Shown here piece by piece: positions 1 through 5,139 of a stretch of DNA of 5,139 nt; positions within the stretch are counted from its first letter, which is position 1; each line of letters opens with the position of its first letter. The DNA comes from Bifidobacteriaceae bacterium (lineage in GTDB: Bacteria > Actinomycetota > Actinomycetes > Actinomycetales > WQXJ01). The DNA is taken from assembly GCA_031278665.1 (NCBI GenBank), contig JAITKC010000232.1, positions 1 through 5,139 of the forward strand, written 5' to 3'. Below the pieces are notes generated by a model that was given only the letters and a program-made list of their open reading frames with translations, did no database searches and had not been told where the DNA came from. The position numbers were made by a program, and so were the translations under genes.

Positions 1-415
1 CCCGCCCGGGACCCCCCGGCCGCCGTCGCCGCTGGACGGTCTGATCGACTTGCCGTCCGACCAGGCGAGCGCCTACCGCCCCAGGGCCGTGCCGAGCCGT
101 TCCGGCCTGCCGCACCGGGCCGGCGCCGCGCCGGCCGGGGCGACGGCCGCCCAGAAGATCGCGGCGCTGCGGCAGTCCCACACGTCGGTGGCGGACGAGG
201 CGGCGGAGACGATCGCGGCCGCGATGGCCGCCGCCGCCGGGGCCGGATCGGCGGCCGGTCTGACGCGGCGCCAGATCCGCCAGGCCGAACGGGCCGCCGC
301 CGAGGCGTTGCACGTCGCCGGGCGCTCGACCGGTGAAATCCCGATCCGGCGGGCGGCGGCCCCGGCCGCGCCGCCGCCGGTCCAAATGCAGTCGAGCGAG
401 GGGGCGGAGCGATGA
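1..415 (+). CDS. C-terminal part of an unrecognised Ala/Arg/Pro-rich protein (5' end outside the window)
   Basis: The frame is open from base 2 to a TGA at 413-415, giving 137 residues of a C-terminus. I do not recognise the family. The visible part starts Pro-rich, then has two Ala-rich, probably helical stretches: one around TAAQKIAALRQSH running on into a poly-Ala segment, and one around LTRRQIRQAERAAAEAL. It ends in an Ala/Pro-rich, probably disordered tail. There is no cysteine, no obvious membrane segment and no catalytic motif. A TTG at 50 could in principle start a 121-residue protein, but no ribosome-binding site precedes it and the frame is open upstream, so a longer gene is more likely. 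The stop overlaps the start of the next gene by 4 bp (ATGA), so the two are probably cotranscribed and translationally coupled. That this frame is coding is fairly well supported by the overlap. The function is unknown. Confidence 0.65.
   Translation, partial: PPGTPRPPSPLDGLIDLPSDQASAYRPRAVPSRSGLPHRAGAAPAGATAAQKIAALRQSHTSVADEAAETIAAAMAAAAGAGSAAGLTRRQIRQAERAAAEALHVAGRSTGEIPIRRAAAPAAPPPVQMQSSEGAER
398..409 (+). promoter_or_regulatory. Ribosome-binding site for the lipoprotein gene, inside the previous gene
   Basis: A purine-rich run, GAGGGGGCGGAG, lies just upstream of the ATG at 412. The GAGGGG part is about 8 nt from the start and is the better-spaced Shine-Dalgarno match. The GGAG at 406-409 is only 2 nt away. 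Together with the ATGA overlap (412-415) this supports ATG 412 as the start. Confidence 0.55.
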
Positions 416-1461
416 GGCGAACGCCGAGCCGCGCCCGTCTGGCCGGCGCCGCGAGCGTCATCGTCGCCCTGACGGCGGCGCTGGCCGGTTGCGCGCAACC
501 GGTCCCCGAAGTCAAGGCGCCGCCCAAACCGGCCGAGCCGCCGGCCGTGGTCCAAAGCGTCCAAATCGACCGGATTCTTCAGGAGTTGTCGGCCGACCTG
601 GAGCGGGCGGCGTCCGAATCCAGCGTCGAGGGGTTGACCGGGCGGGTTGGCGGGGCCGCCTTGACGATGGTCGAGGCCCAGTACGCCGCCCGGGCGGCCG
701 GCCAGAAGGCGATTTTCTACGAACTCGGGACGAGCTTCGTCGCCGGGCAGATCGTCGCCCGCGCCGACGACTGGCCCCGGTCGTTCGTGGCGGTGACCGA
801 CTCGGCCCCGACCGAGGCGCCGTTCATTTATCAACTTGAGCAGGCCGACGCCCGCAGCCCCTACAAACTGGTGCTTTGGGCCAGGCTTTTGGCCGGCGCG
901 ACGGTGCCGCCGGCCACCGCCGCCGCCGTCGGCTCGGAGGTGGTGGCCGATGACGAGTCGGTCAAGTTGGCGATGGCGCCGGCGGCCGCCTTGGAGGCTT
1001 ACGCCAGGGCCAAAGACGATCCGGTCGGCGCCGACGCCCAACTCTTCGACACCGCGCTGCGGGACGGACGCGACCCGGACCCGGCCCGCGAAGCCTGGAC
1101 GGCGCTGGTCAAGGGCTGGACCGACACCGCCGCGCTGGTCCCGGCCAGCGCCGTCGCCGCCTCCTCCAAAGTGGTCGACCATTCGGTTTACGCGCTGGCC
1201 ACCACCGATTCGGGGGCGCTGGTGTTCGGCCAGGTCGAGTCCTCGGTCGAGTTCGAGTTCGCCGCCGCCGAGGGGCTCTACGTCGACATCGCCGCCGACA
1301 AGGGTTACGGCGGGCTGGGGCCCTCGACGCTGCGGGTCAGCCGGCTGGCGCGGATCGACCAACTGCAAACTGTGGTGCTGGCGGTGCCGCCGGCGGGCGC
1401 CGATCAGCCAATCAGAGTTATCGCCGTGGCCGACCTGCCCACGGCCGTCCTAGTGGAGTAG
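412..1461 (+). CDS. Predicted secreted lipoprotein of unknown function
   Basis: A 349-residue protein with a classic lipoprotein signal: positive N-terminus (MRRTPSRAR), hydrophobic stretch at about 10-26, and lipobox LAGC at 24-27. Cys27 is the only cysteine in the protein. It should be exported, lipidated at Cys27 and anchored on the outer face of the cytoplasmic membrane. A Pro-rich linker (about 30-45) leads into a globular part of about 300 residues. Visible landmarks are WPRSFVAVTD (121-130), SPYKLVLWARLLAG (149-162) and a likely beta-rich C-terminus. The overall pattern reminds me of actinobacterial lipoproteins annotated DUF8094, but this is recollection and unverified. No catalytic motif is apparent. 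The start at ATG 412 is supported by a Shine-Dalgarno-like run, the 4-bp overlap with the upstream gene, and the fact that it gives a complete signal peptide. It ends 3 bp before the thioredoxin-like gene, so the two probably share a transcript. Confident as a gene and lipoprotein; role unknown. Confidence 0.88.
   Translation: MRRTPSRARLAGAASVIVALTAALAGCAQPVPEVKAPPKPAEPPAVVQSVQIDRILQELSADLERAASESSVEGLTGRVGGAALTMVEAQYAARAAGQKAIFYELGTSFVAGQIVARADDWPRSFVAVTDSAPTEAPFIYQLEQADARSPYKLVLWARLLAGATVPPATAAAVGSEVVADDESVKLAMAPAAALEAYARAKDDPVGADAQLFDTALRDGRDPDPAREAWTALVKGWTDTAALVPASAVAASSKVVDHSVYALATTDSGALVFGQVESSVEFEFAAAEGLYVDIAADKGYGGLGPSTLRVSRLARIDQLQTVVLAVPPAGADQPIRVIAVADLPTAVLVE
1455..1458 (+). promoter_or_regulatory. 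Ribosome-binding site for the thioredoxin/TPR gene
   Basis: GGAG lies 6 nt before the ATG at 1465 and overlaps the last codons of the lipoprotein gene (stop 1459-1461). It favours ATG 1465 over the in-frame ATG at 1492, which has no such motif, and suggests translational coupling with the lipoprotein gene. Confidence 0.6.
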
Positions 1462-1464
1462 ACC

Positions 1465-2328
1465 ATGACCGAGCGTTTTGCCGATTCAACTATGCCCGAT
1501 TTGGCCAAGGCGGCCGCCGCCGGCGGCCCGGCCGGCCCGGCCGCCCAGGTGGTCGTGGACGTCGACGGCGAGGAGGCGTTCGCGGCGCTGGTCGCCCAGT
1601 CGAACACGGTGCCGGTGGTCATCGACTTGTGGGCGACTTGGTGCGAGCCCTGCAAACAGCTCAGCCCGGTGCTCGAGAAAGTCGCCCGCGAGTTCGGCGG
1701 CCGCCTGCTGTTGGCGAAAATCGACGTCGACCGGAACCAGGCGATCGCGGCGGCGTTCGGGGCGCAGTCGATCCCGACTGTGGTGGCCGTGGTCAAAGGA
1801 CAACCGGTGCCCCTCTTCCAGGGCGCGTTGCCAGAACCGCAGGTGCGCCAGTTCTTCGAGGAGTTGCTCAAAGCCGCCGCCGGCGTGGGCGTGACCGGCT
1901 CGGTCGCCGGCGGCGCGGCCGAGCCGGCCGCGCCGCCGGCGCACCGCGAGGGCTATGAGGCGCTCGAGCGCGGCGATCTGGCCGCCGCCAAAGCGGCGTT
2001 CGCGAGCGCGTTGGCCCAGGCGCCGGCGGACGCCGCCGCCAAGGCCGCGCTCGCCCAGGTGGAGTTGTTGGAACGGCTGGCCGAGGCCGATCAGGCGGCG
2101 GACGGGACGGCCGACGGCGTCGAGGCGGTGATGGACGCGGCCGACGCCGACGTCGCCGCCGGCCGGTTCGCCGTCGGCTTCAGCCGGCTGCTGGAGGCGA
2201 TCCGGACGGCCGCGCCCGAGGACGTCGACCGCCTGCGCCTGCGTCTGCTGGACTTGTTCGCGGTGGCCGGCCCGGACGAGCCGGCCGTCGCCCAAGCCCG
2301 CCGACGCCTGACCGGCCTGCTCTTCTAG
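1465..2328 (+). CDS. Thioredoxin-TPR protein of the YbbN/CnoX chaperedoxin type
   Basis: A 287-residue cytosolic protein with no signal peptide. Residues 1-28 are a low-complexity Ala/Gly/Pro leader. Residues about 29-138 form a thioredoxin fold: VVIDLWATWCEPCKQLSP (51-68) with active-site cysteines C60 and C63, then cis-Pro104 in QSIPT and the conserved GQPVPLFQG turn. An Ala/Gly/Pro linker (about 139-160) leads to a TPR-like repeat (about 161-203, EGYEALERGDLAAAKAAF) and a C-terminal helical region (about 215-287) like the second TPR-type domain of E. coli YbbN. Members of that family hold unfolded clients and can protect them from oxidation. This protein keeps both cysteines, whereas E. 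coli YbbN lacks the canonical CxxC, so it may also act as an oxidoreductase. The active site is WCEPC rather than the usual WCGPC. M. tuberculosis Rv1324, also next to glgB, is the likely counterpart (from memory). It is third in a plus-strand operon and converges on glgB. Confidence 0.93.
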   Translation: MTERFADSTMPDLAKAAAAGGPAGPAAQVVVDVDGEEAFAALVAQSNTVPVVIDLWATWCEPCKQLSPVLEKVAREFGGRLLLAKIDVDRNQAIAAAFGAQSIPTVVAVVKGQPVPLFQGALPEPQVRQFFEELLKAAAGVGVTGSVAGGAAEPAAPPAHREGYEALERGDLAAAKAAFASALAQAPADAAAKAALAQVELLERLAEADQAADGTADGVEAVMDAADADVAAGRFAVGFSRLLEAIRTAAPEDVDRLRLRLLDLFAVAGPDEPAVAQARRRLTGLLF

Positions 2329-2347
2329 CCGCCGGACCGCCGGTCAG
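2308..2347. terminator. Candidate bidirectional terminator hairpin between converging operons
   Basis: CTGACCGGC at 2308-2316, inside the last codons of the thioredoxin/TPR gene, is a perfect reverse complement of GCCGGTCAG at 2339-2347. This gives a 9-bp GC-rich stem with a 22-nt loop that contains the stop codon. The right arm occurs again at 2347-2355, with a nearly complete third copy at 2355-2363, so alternative pairings are possible. Neither strand has a clear T-run after the stem, so this is not a textbook intrinsic terminator, although U-poor hairpins are often proposed in high-GC actinobacteria. The position between convergent genes fits a two-way terminator. That role is inferred; only the inverted repeat is directly visible. 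Confidence 0.45.
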
Positions 2348-2362
2348 CCGGTCAGCCGGTCA
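2339..2362. repeat. Perfect three-copy 8-bp tandem repeat (GCCGGTCA)
   Basis: GCCGGTCA occurs three times back to back at 2339-2346, 2347-2354 and 2355-2362. The last three bases of the final copy are the glgB stop codon read on the minus strand. A single inverted copy, TGACCGGC, is at 2309-2316 in the thioredoxin/TPR gene. The array fills most of the 31-bp gap between the two genes. The 8-bp period puts a minus-strand TGA in all three frames. Confidence 0.85.
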
Positions 2363-4540
2363 AGCGGCATCGGGGGCGAACCAGAGGGCCCCGAGCGGAG
2401 GCACCCGGATCGAGGCGGAATAAGGCCGGCCGTGCCACGGCAAGTCTTCGGCCTCGATCGCGCCGAGGTTGCCGACGCCGGAGCCGGCGTATTCGGTCGC
2501 GTCGGTGTTGAGGATTTCGCGCCAACGCCCGCCCTTCGGCAAGGCCAGGCGGTAGCCCTCGTGGGGGACCCCGGCGAAGTTGACCACCACCGCCAGCCTC
2601 TGGCCGTCGGCCGACTTGCGGAGGTAGGCCAAAACGTTGTGGTCGGCGTCATCGGCGTCAATCCACTCGAAAGTGGCCGGATCGGAATCCTGGTCCCACA
2701 ACGCCGGACACTCCCGGTAAAGCCCGTTCAGCCTTCTGACCAGCGCCGCCAAGCCGGCGTGGTCGGGCTGGTCGAGCAGCCACCAGTCGAGCGACCAGCG
2801 TTCGGACCACTCGCCCTCCTGGCCCAGTTCGCTGCCCATGAACAACAGCTGTTTGCCGGGATGGGACCACATATAGGCGTACAGGGCCCGCAAGTTGGCC
2901 AACTGCTGCCAGCGGTCGCCCGGCATCTTGGCGACCAGCGAGCCCTTGCCGTGGACCACCTCGTCGTGGCTGAGCGGCAGGCAGTAGTTCTCCGAGAAGG
3001 CGTAGACCATCGAGAAGGTGATCTCGCCGTGGTGATACTTCCGGTTCACCGGGTCCTCGCGCAGGTAGCGCAGAGTGTCGTTCATCCAGCCCATATTCCA
3101 TTTCAGGCCGAAGCCAAGACCGCCGCCGCTGGTCGGGGCCGTCACCCCCGGCCAGGCGGTCGACTCCTCGGCGATCATCACCACGCCCGGGTAGCGCTTA
3201 TAGGCCGTCGCCGTGGTCTCCTGGAGGAAGGAGATGGCCTCCAGGTTCTCGCGCCCGCCGTAGGCGTTCGGCGACCACTGGCCCGGTTCGCGCGAGTAGT
3301 CGAGGTAGAGCATCGAGGCGACCGCGTCCACCCGCAGGCCGTCGGCGTGGAACTCCTCCAACCAGTAGCAGGCGTTGGCGACCAGGAAGTTGCGCACTTC
3401 GGTGCGCCCGAAATTGAACACCAGCGTGCCCCAGTCGGGGTGTTCGCCGCGCTGCGGGTCCGGGTACTCGTAGAGGGCCGAGCCGTCGAAGCGGGCCAAG
3501 GCGAAGGCGTCCTTCGGGAAGTGGGCCGGCACCCAGTCGAGGATCACGCCGACGCCGGCCTGGTGGAGGCGGTCGACTAGCAGTCTGAAGTCGTCCGGCG
3601 AGCCCCAGCGGGCGGTCGGGGCGTAGTAGCCGGTCACCTGGTAGCCCCAGGAAGGGGTGTAGGGATGTTCCGCCACGGGCAGGAACTCGACGTGTGTGAA
3701 GCCCATTTCGGTGACGTATTCGACCAGTTCGTCGGCCAGTTCGCGGTACCCCAGCCCCTCGTGCCAGGAGCCGATGTGGACCTCGTAGACCGACATCGGG
3801 CCGTTGTGCGGGTTCGAGCGGGCGCGGGCGGCCATCCACTCGGCGTCGCCCCACTGGTAGTCGGAGTCCTCCACCACCGAGGCGGTGGCCGGCGGGGCCT
3901 CGGTCCGCCGGGCCATCGGGTCGGCTTTCTGGATCCAGTTGCCGTCGCGGGTCTGGATCTCGTATTTGTACTTCGCGCCGGCTCCGACTCCGGGCACAAA
4001 AACCTCCCAGACGCCGGCCGACCCGAGCGAGCGCATCGCCGTCGCCCCCGACGTCCAGGAGTTGAAGTCGCCGATGACGCGCACGGCCTGGGCGTCCGGC
4101 GCCCAGACGGCGAAAGACGTGCCGCGGACCTCGCCCATGGCCGAGGGGTAAGTTCGCACGCGGGCGCCGAGCGCCCGCCAGAGTTCCTCGTGGCGGCCCT
4201 CGCCGATCAATTGGAGGTCCAGTTCGCCGAGCGTCGGCAAGAAACGGTAAGGGTCGTCGGTCCGGCTGGTCGTCTCGCCGTAGGTGACCTCGACCCGGTA
4301 GTCCGGGACCTGGTCGCCCTCCAAGACCGCGACCCAGATGCCGTCCTGTTCGTGGACGGCCTCGATCTTGGCGTCCGGGGTGACGAAGACCACGGCATCG
4401 GCCAACGGTCGCAAAGTCCGAATGGTCACCGCGCCGTCCAAAACATGGGGCCCCAAAACCGAATGGGGGTCGTAATACATGCCGTGGGCGACGGCCCAAA
4501 GCACTGACGAATCGACTGGCAGAGGTGCAGGGCTACTCAT
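2360..4540 (-). CDS. glgB: 1,4-alpha-glucan branching enzyme GlgB (GH13)
   Basis: A 726-residue cytosolic enzyme that cuts alpha-1,4-glucan chains and rejoins them through alpha-1,6 links, making branches in glycogen-like polymer. Domain order is the full-length type: an N-terminal beta domain (about 20-110, DPHSVLGPH at 24-32), a CBM48-like module (about 130-225, FAVWAPDA and VIGDFNSW), the GH13 barrel (about 245-610) and a C-terminal beta domain (about 620-726). All catalytic regions are intact: DWVPAH (335-340), GLRVDAV with nucleophile D405 (401-407), acid/base E458 in MIAEES, and SHDEVVHGK with H525 and D526. These three acidic positions carry the same numbers as in E. coli GlgB (from memory), and length is close to the 728 and about 731 residues of the E. 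coli and M. tuberculosis enzymes. The start is fixed by an in-frame TAA two codons upstream (4544-4546 on the minus strand). It lies 34 bp downstream of glgE, in the same operon. Confidence 0.98.
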   Translation of the reverse strand: MSSPAPLPVDSSVLWAVAHGMYYDPHSVLGPHVLDGAVTIRTLRPLADAVVFVTPDAKIEAVHEQDGIWVAVLEGDQVPDYRVEVTYGETTSRTDDPYRFLPTLGELDLQLIGEGRHEELWRALGARVRTYPSAMGEVRGTSFAVWAPDAQAVRVIGDFNSWTSGATAMRSLGSAGVWEVFVPGVGAGAKYKYEIQTRDGNWIQKADPMARRTEAPPATASVVEDSDYQWGDAEWMAARARSNPHNGPMSVYEVHIGSWHEGLGYRELADELVEYVTEMGFTHVEFLPVAEHPYTPSWGYQVTGYYAPTARWGSPDDFRLLVDRLHQAGVGVILDWVPAHFPKDAFALARFDGSALYEYPDPQRGEHPDWGTLVFNFGRTEVRNFLVANACYWLEEFHADGLRVDAVASMLYLDYSREPGQWSPNAYGGRENLEAISFLQETTATAYKRYPGVVMIAEESTAWPGVTAPTSGGGLGFGLKWNMGWMNDTLRYLREDPVNRKYHHGEITFSMVYAFSENYCLPLSHDEVVHGKGSLVAKMPGDRWQQLANLRALYAYMWSHPGKQLLFMGSELGQEGEWSERWSLDWWLLDQPDHAGLAALVRRLNGLYRECPALWDQDSDPATFEWIDADDADHNVLAYLRKSADGQRLAVVVNFAGVPHEGYRLALPKGGRWREILNTDATEYAGSGVGNLGAIEAEDLPWHGRPYSASIRVPPLGALWFAPDAA

Positions 4541-4550
4541 CCCTTAACTC
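4541..4550 (-). promoter_or_regulatory. Weak or unusual translation-start region of glgB
   Basis: Read on the minus strand, the bases before ATG 4540 are GAGTTAAGGG. The AAGGG abuts the start codon with no spacer, too close for normal Shine-Dalgarno use. A minimal GAG about 7 nt upstream is the only better-spaced purine run. The in-frame TAA here (4546-4544) rules out any upstream start, so glgB translation may rely partly on coupling to glgE, which ends 34 bp upstream. Confidence 0.4.
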
Positions 4551-4574
4551 TTGCACGAATTGGGCGGCCCGCGG

Positions 4575-5139
4575 TCAAATGCGCCCGTCCGGGCCGAGCG
4601 GCTGGATGTGGATTACGTGGCCGGGCAGGGCGTGCGGGTCGAGACGGACGAAGGGTCGCGCGCCCCACTCGTAAACCGTGTCCGAGAGCAGGTCGTGGGC
4701 GCGCAGCAGCGGCCTTTCGGCGTCATCGGGAGCGTCGGCGAGACCCAAAGCCGCCAAATCCAACTGGATGAACGACTCGCGGACGTTGAACGGGTCGAGG
4801 CTCAAAACCACCAGGACCGTGTCGGCGGCGCCGTCGGGGGAGTGCTCCGGGGCGATCCGGCGCGAATAGGCCACGGTCGCCTCGTCCGAGGTCGGATGGA
4901 TTGTGACGTTGCGCAGGCGGCGCAGGGCCGGATGGCCGGCCCGGATGGCGTTCAGCCGGCCGAGCAGGCCGGACATGAAGACCGCCCGCGGCGAGGCGAA
5001 GTCGCGCGCCTTGTATTCGTACTTCTCGTTGTCGAGTTGTTCCTCGCTGCCCGGCCGGGCGACGTGTTCGGCCAGCTCATAGCCGGAGTAGATACCCCAG
5101 GTGGGGGCGAAGGTGGCGGCCAGGATGGCCCGGATCTTG
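4575..5139 (-). CDS. glgE: C-terminal part of alpha-1,4-glucan:maltose-1-phosphate maltosyltransferase GlgE (5' end outside the window)
   Basis: The last 187 residues of GlgE, which transfers maltosyl units from maltose-1-phosphate onto the non-reducing end of alpha-1,4-glucan, releasing phosphate (GH13 subfamily 3). The fragment opens with KIRAILAATFAPTWGIYSGYEL-type sequence ending the catalytic barrel, followed by the characteristic ARPGSEEQLDNEKYEYKARD stretch. It continues through LNAIRAGHPALRRLRN into the C-terminal beta domain, with TVLVVLSLDP, LDLAALGL, YEWG, VRLDP and a final HVIHIQP segment. These match what I recall of mycobacterial and Streptomyces GlgE, proteins of about 660-700 residues, so roughly the last quarter is present. 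The catalytic Asp/Glu residues lie upstream, outside the window, so activity cannot be judged here. The stop is 34 bp before glgB, with no terminator-like structure between, so the two genes probably form one operon building branched glucan. Confidence 0.95.
   Translation of the reverse strand, partial: KIRAILAATFAPTWGIYSGYELAEHVARPGSEEQLDNEKYEYKARDFASPRAVFMSGLLGRLNAIRAGHPALRRLRNVTIHPTSDEATVAYSRRIAPEHSPDGAADTVLVVLSLDPFNVRESFIQLDLAALGLADAPDDAERPLLRAHDLLSDTVYEWGARPFVRLDPHALPGHVIHIQPLGPDGRI

Noticed and set aside
50..415. Complete small gene starting at TTG 50
   Set aside because: There is no ribosome-binding site, TTG is a weak start, and the same frame is open to the window edge, so a truncated longer gene is more likely.
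73..1368. Long minus-strand reading frame of 431 codons opposite the lipoprotein and upstream gene
   Set aside because: It is antisense to a gene with a clear signal peptide and lipobox, is Arg/Gly/Asp-rich with no domain, and long antisense frames are expected at this GC content.
1512..1528. Seven-bp perfect hairpin (GGCCGCC / GGCGGCC, 3-nt loop) near the start of the thioredoxin/TPR gene
   Set aside because: It is explained by the low-complexity Ala/Gly/Pro leader it encodes. Similar GC-rich palindromes are frequent here, so I do not call it an attenuator.
1486..2295. Minus-strand reading frame of 269 codons opposite the thioredoxin/TPR gene
   Set aside because: It is a shadow of a well-supported gene, rich in Arg/Gly/Gln, with no motif.
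2432..3580. Plus-strand reading frame of 382 codons opposite glgB (and another at 3665-4507)
   Set aside because: Both lie antisense to glgB, whose motifs are intact along its length. Their composition is typical of shadow frames and no recognisable domain or ribosome-binding site supports them.
4541..4574. Promoter or terminator between glgE and glgB
   Set aside because: The 34-bp gap shows no convincing -10/-35 pair and no stem-loop followed by a T-run, so one transcript is the simpler reading.
1..5139. Mobile elements, CRISPR arrays, tRNA or rRNA genes, attachment sites
   Set aside because: No transposase or integrase motif, no spaced repeat array, and no RNA gene could be recognised. 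Coding sequence fills nearly all of the window, with gaps of only 3, 31 and 34 bp.

Overview
The window comes from a high-GC bacterium, almost certainly an actinomycete (Actinomycetota). The base composition is strongly GC-biased with G/C at third codon positions. The genes are tightly packed, and both the gene content and the orientation match a known actinobacterial neighbourhood: a thioredoxin/TPR gene converging on glgB, with glgE upstream of glgB. From memory, Mycobacterium tuberculosis has the same order and orientation (Rv1324, then glgB Rv1326c and glgE Rv1327c). I cannot name a genus.

Left half, plus strand (1-2328): three genes in one compact unit. First is the 3' end of an unrecognised Ala/Arg/Pro-rich protein (stop at 415). 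Next is a 349-residue predicted lipoprotein whose ATG overlaps that stop by 4 bp (412-1461). Third, 3 bp later, is a 287-residue thioredoxin-fold protein with a TPR-like C-terminal half, of the YbbN/CnoX 'chaperedoxin' type (1465-2328). The spacing argues for a single transcript and translational coupling. The promoter lies outside the window.

Middle (2329-2359): a 31-bp convergent gap. It carries most of a perfect three-copy 8-bp tandem repeat, whose reverse complement also occurs in the 3' end of the thioredoxin gene. The resulting 9-bp inverted repeat is a candidate bidirectional terminator.

Right half, minus strand (5139-2360): the last 187 codons of glgE (maltosyltransferase), then 34 bp later a complete, apparently intact 726-residue glgB (branching enzyme). 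GlgE extends alpha-1,4-glucan from maltose-1-phosphate and GlgB adds alpha-1,6 branches, so this is the polymer-building end of the GlgE pathway for glycogen-like glucan. Their promoter is also outside the window.

Most of the window is ordinary actinobacterial core genome. I did not find a convincing new biological system. The points most worth checking are the repeat/hairpin between the converging operons, the pairing of an exported lipoprotein with a cytosolic chaperedoxin, and the WCEPC active site.
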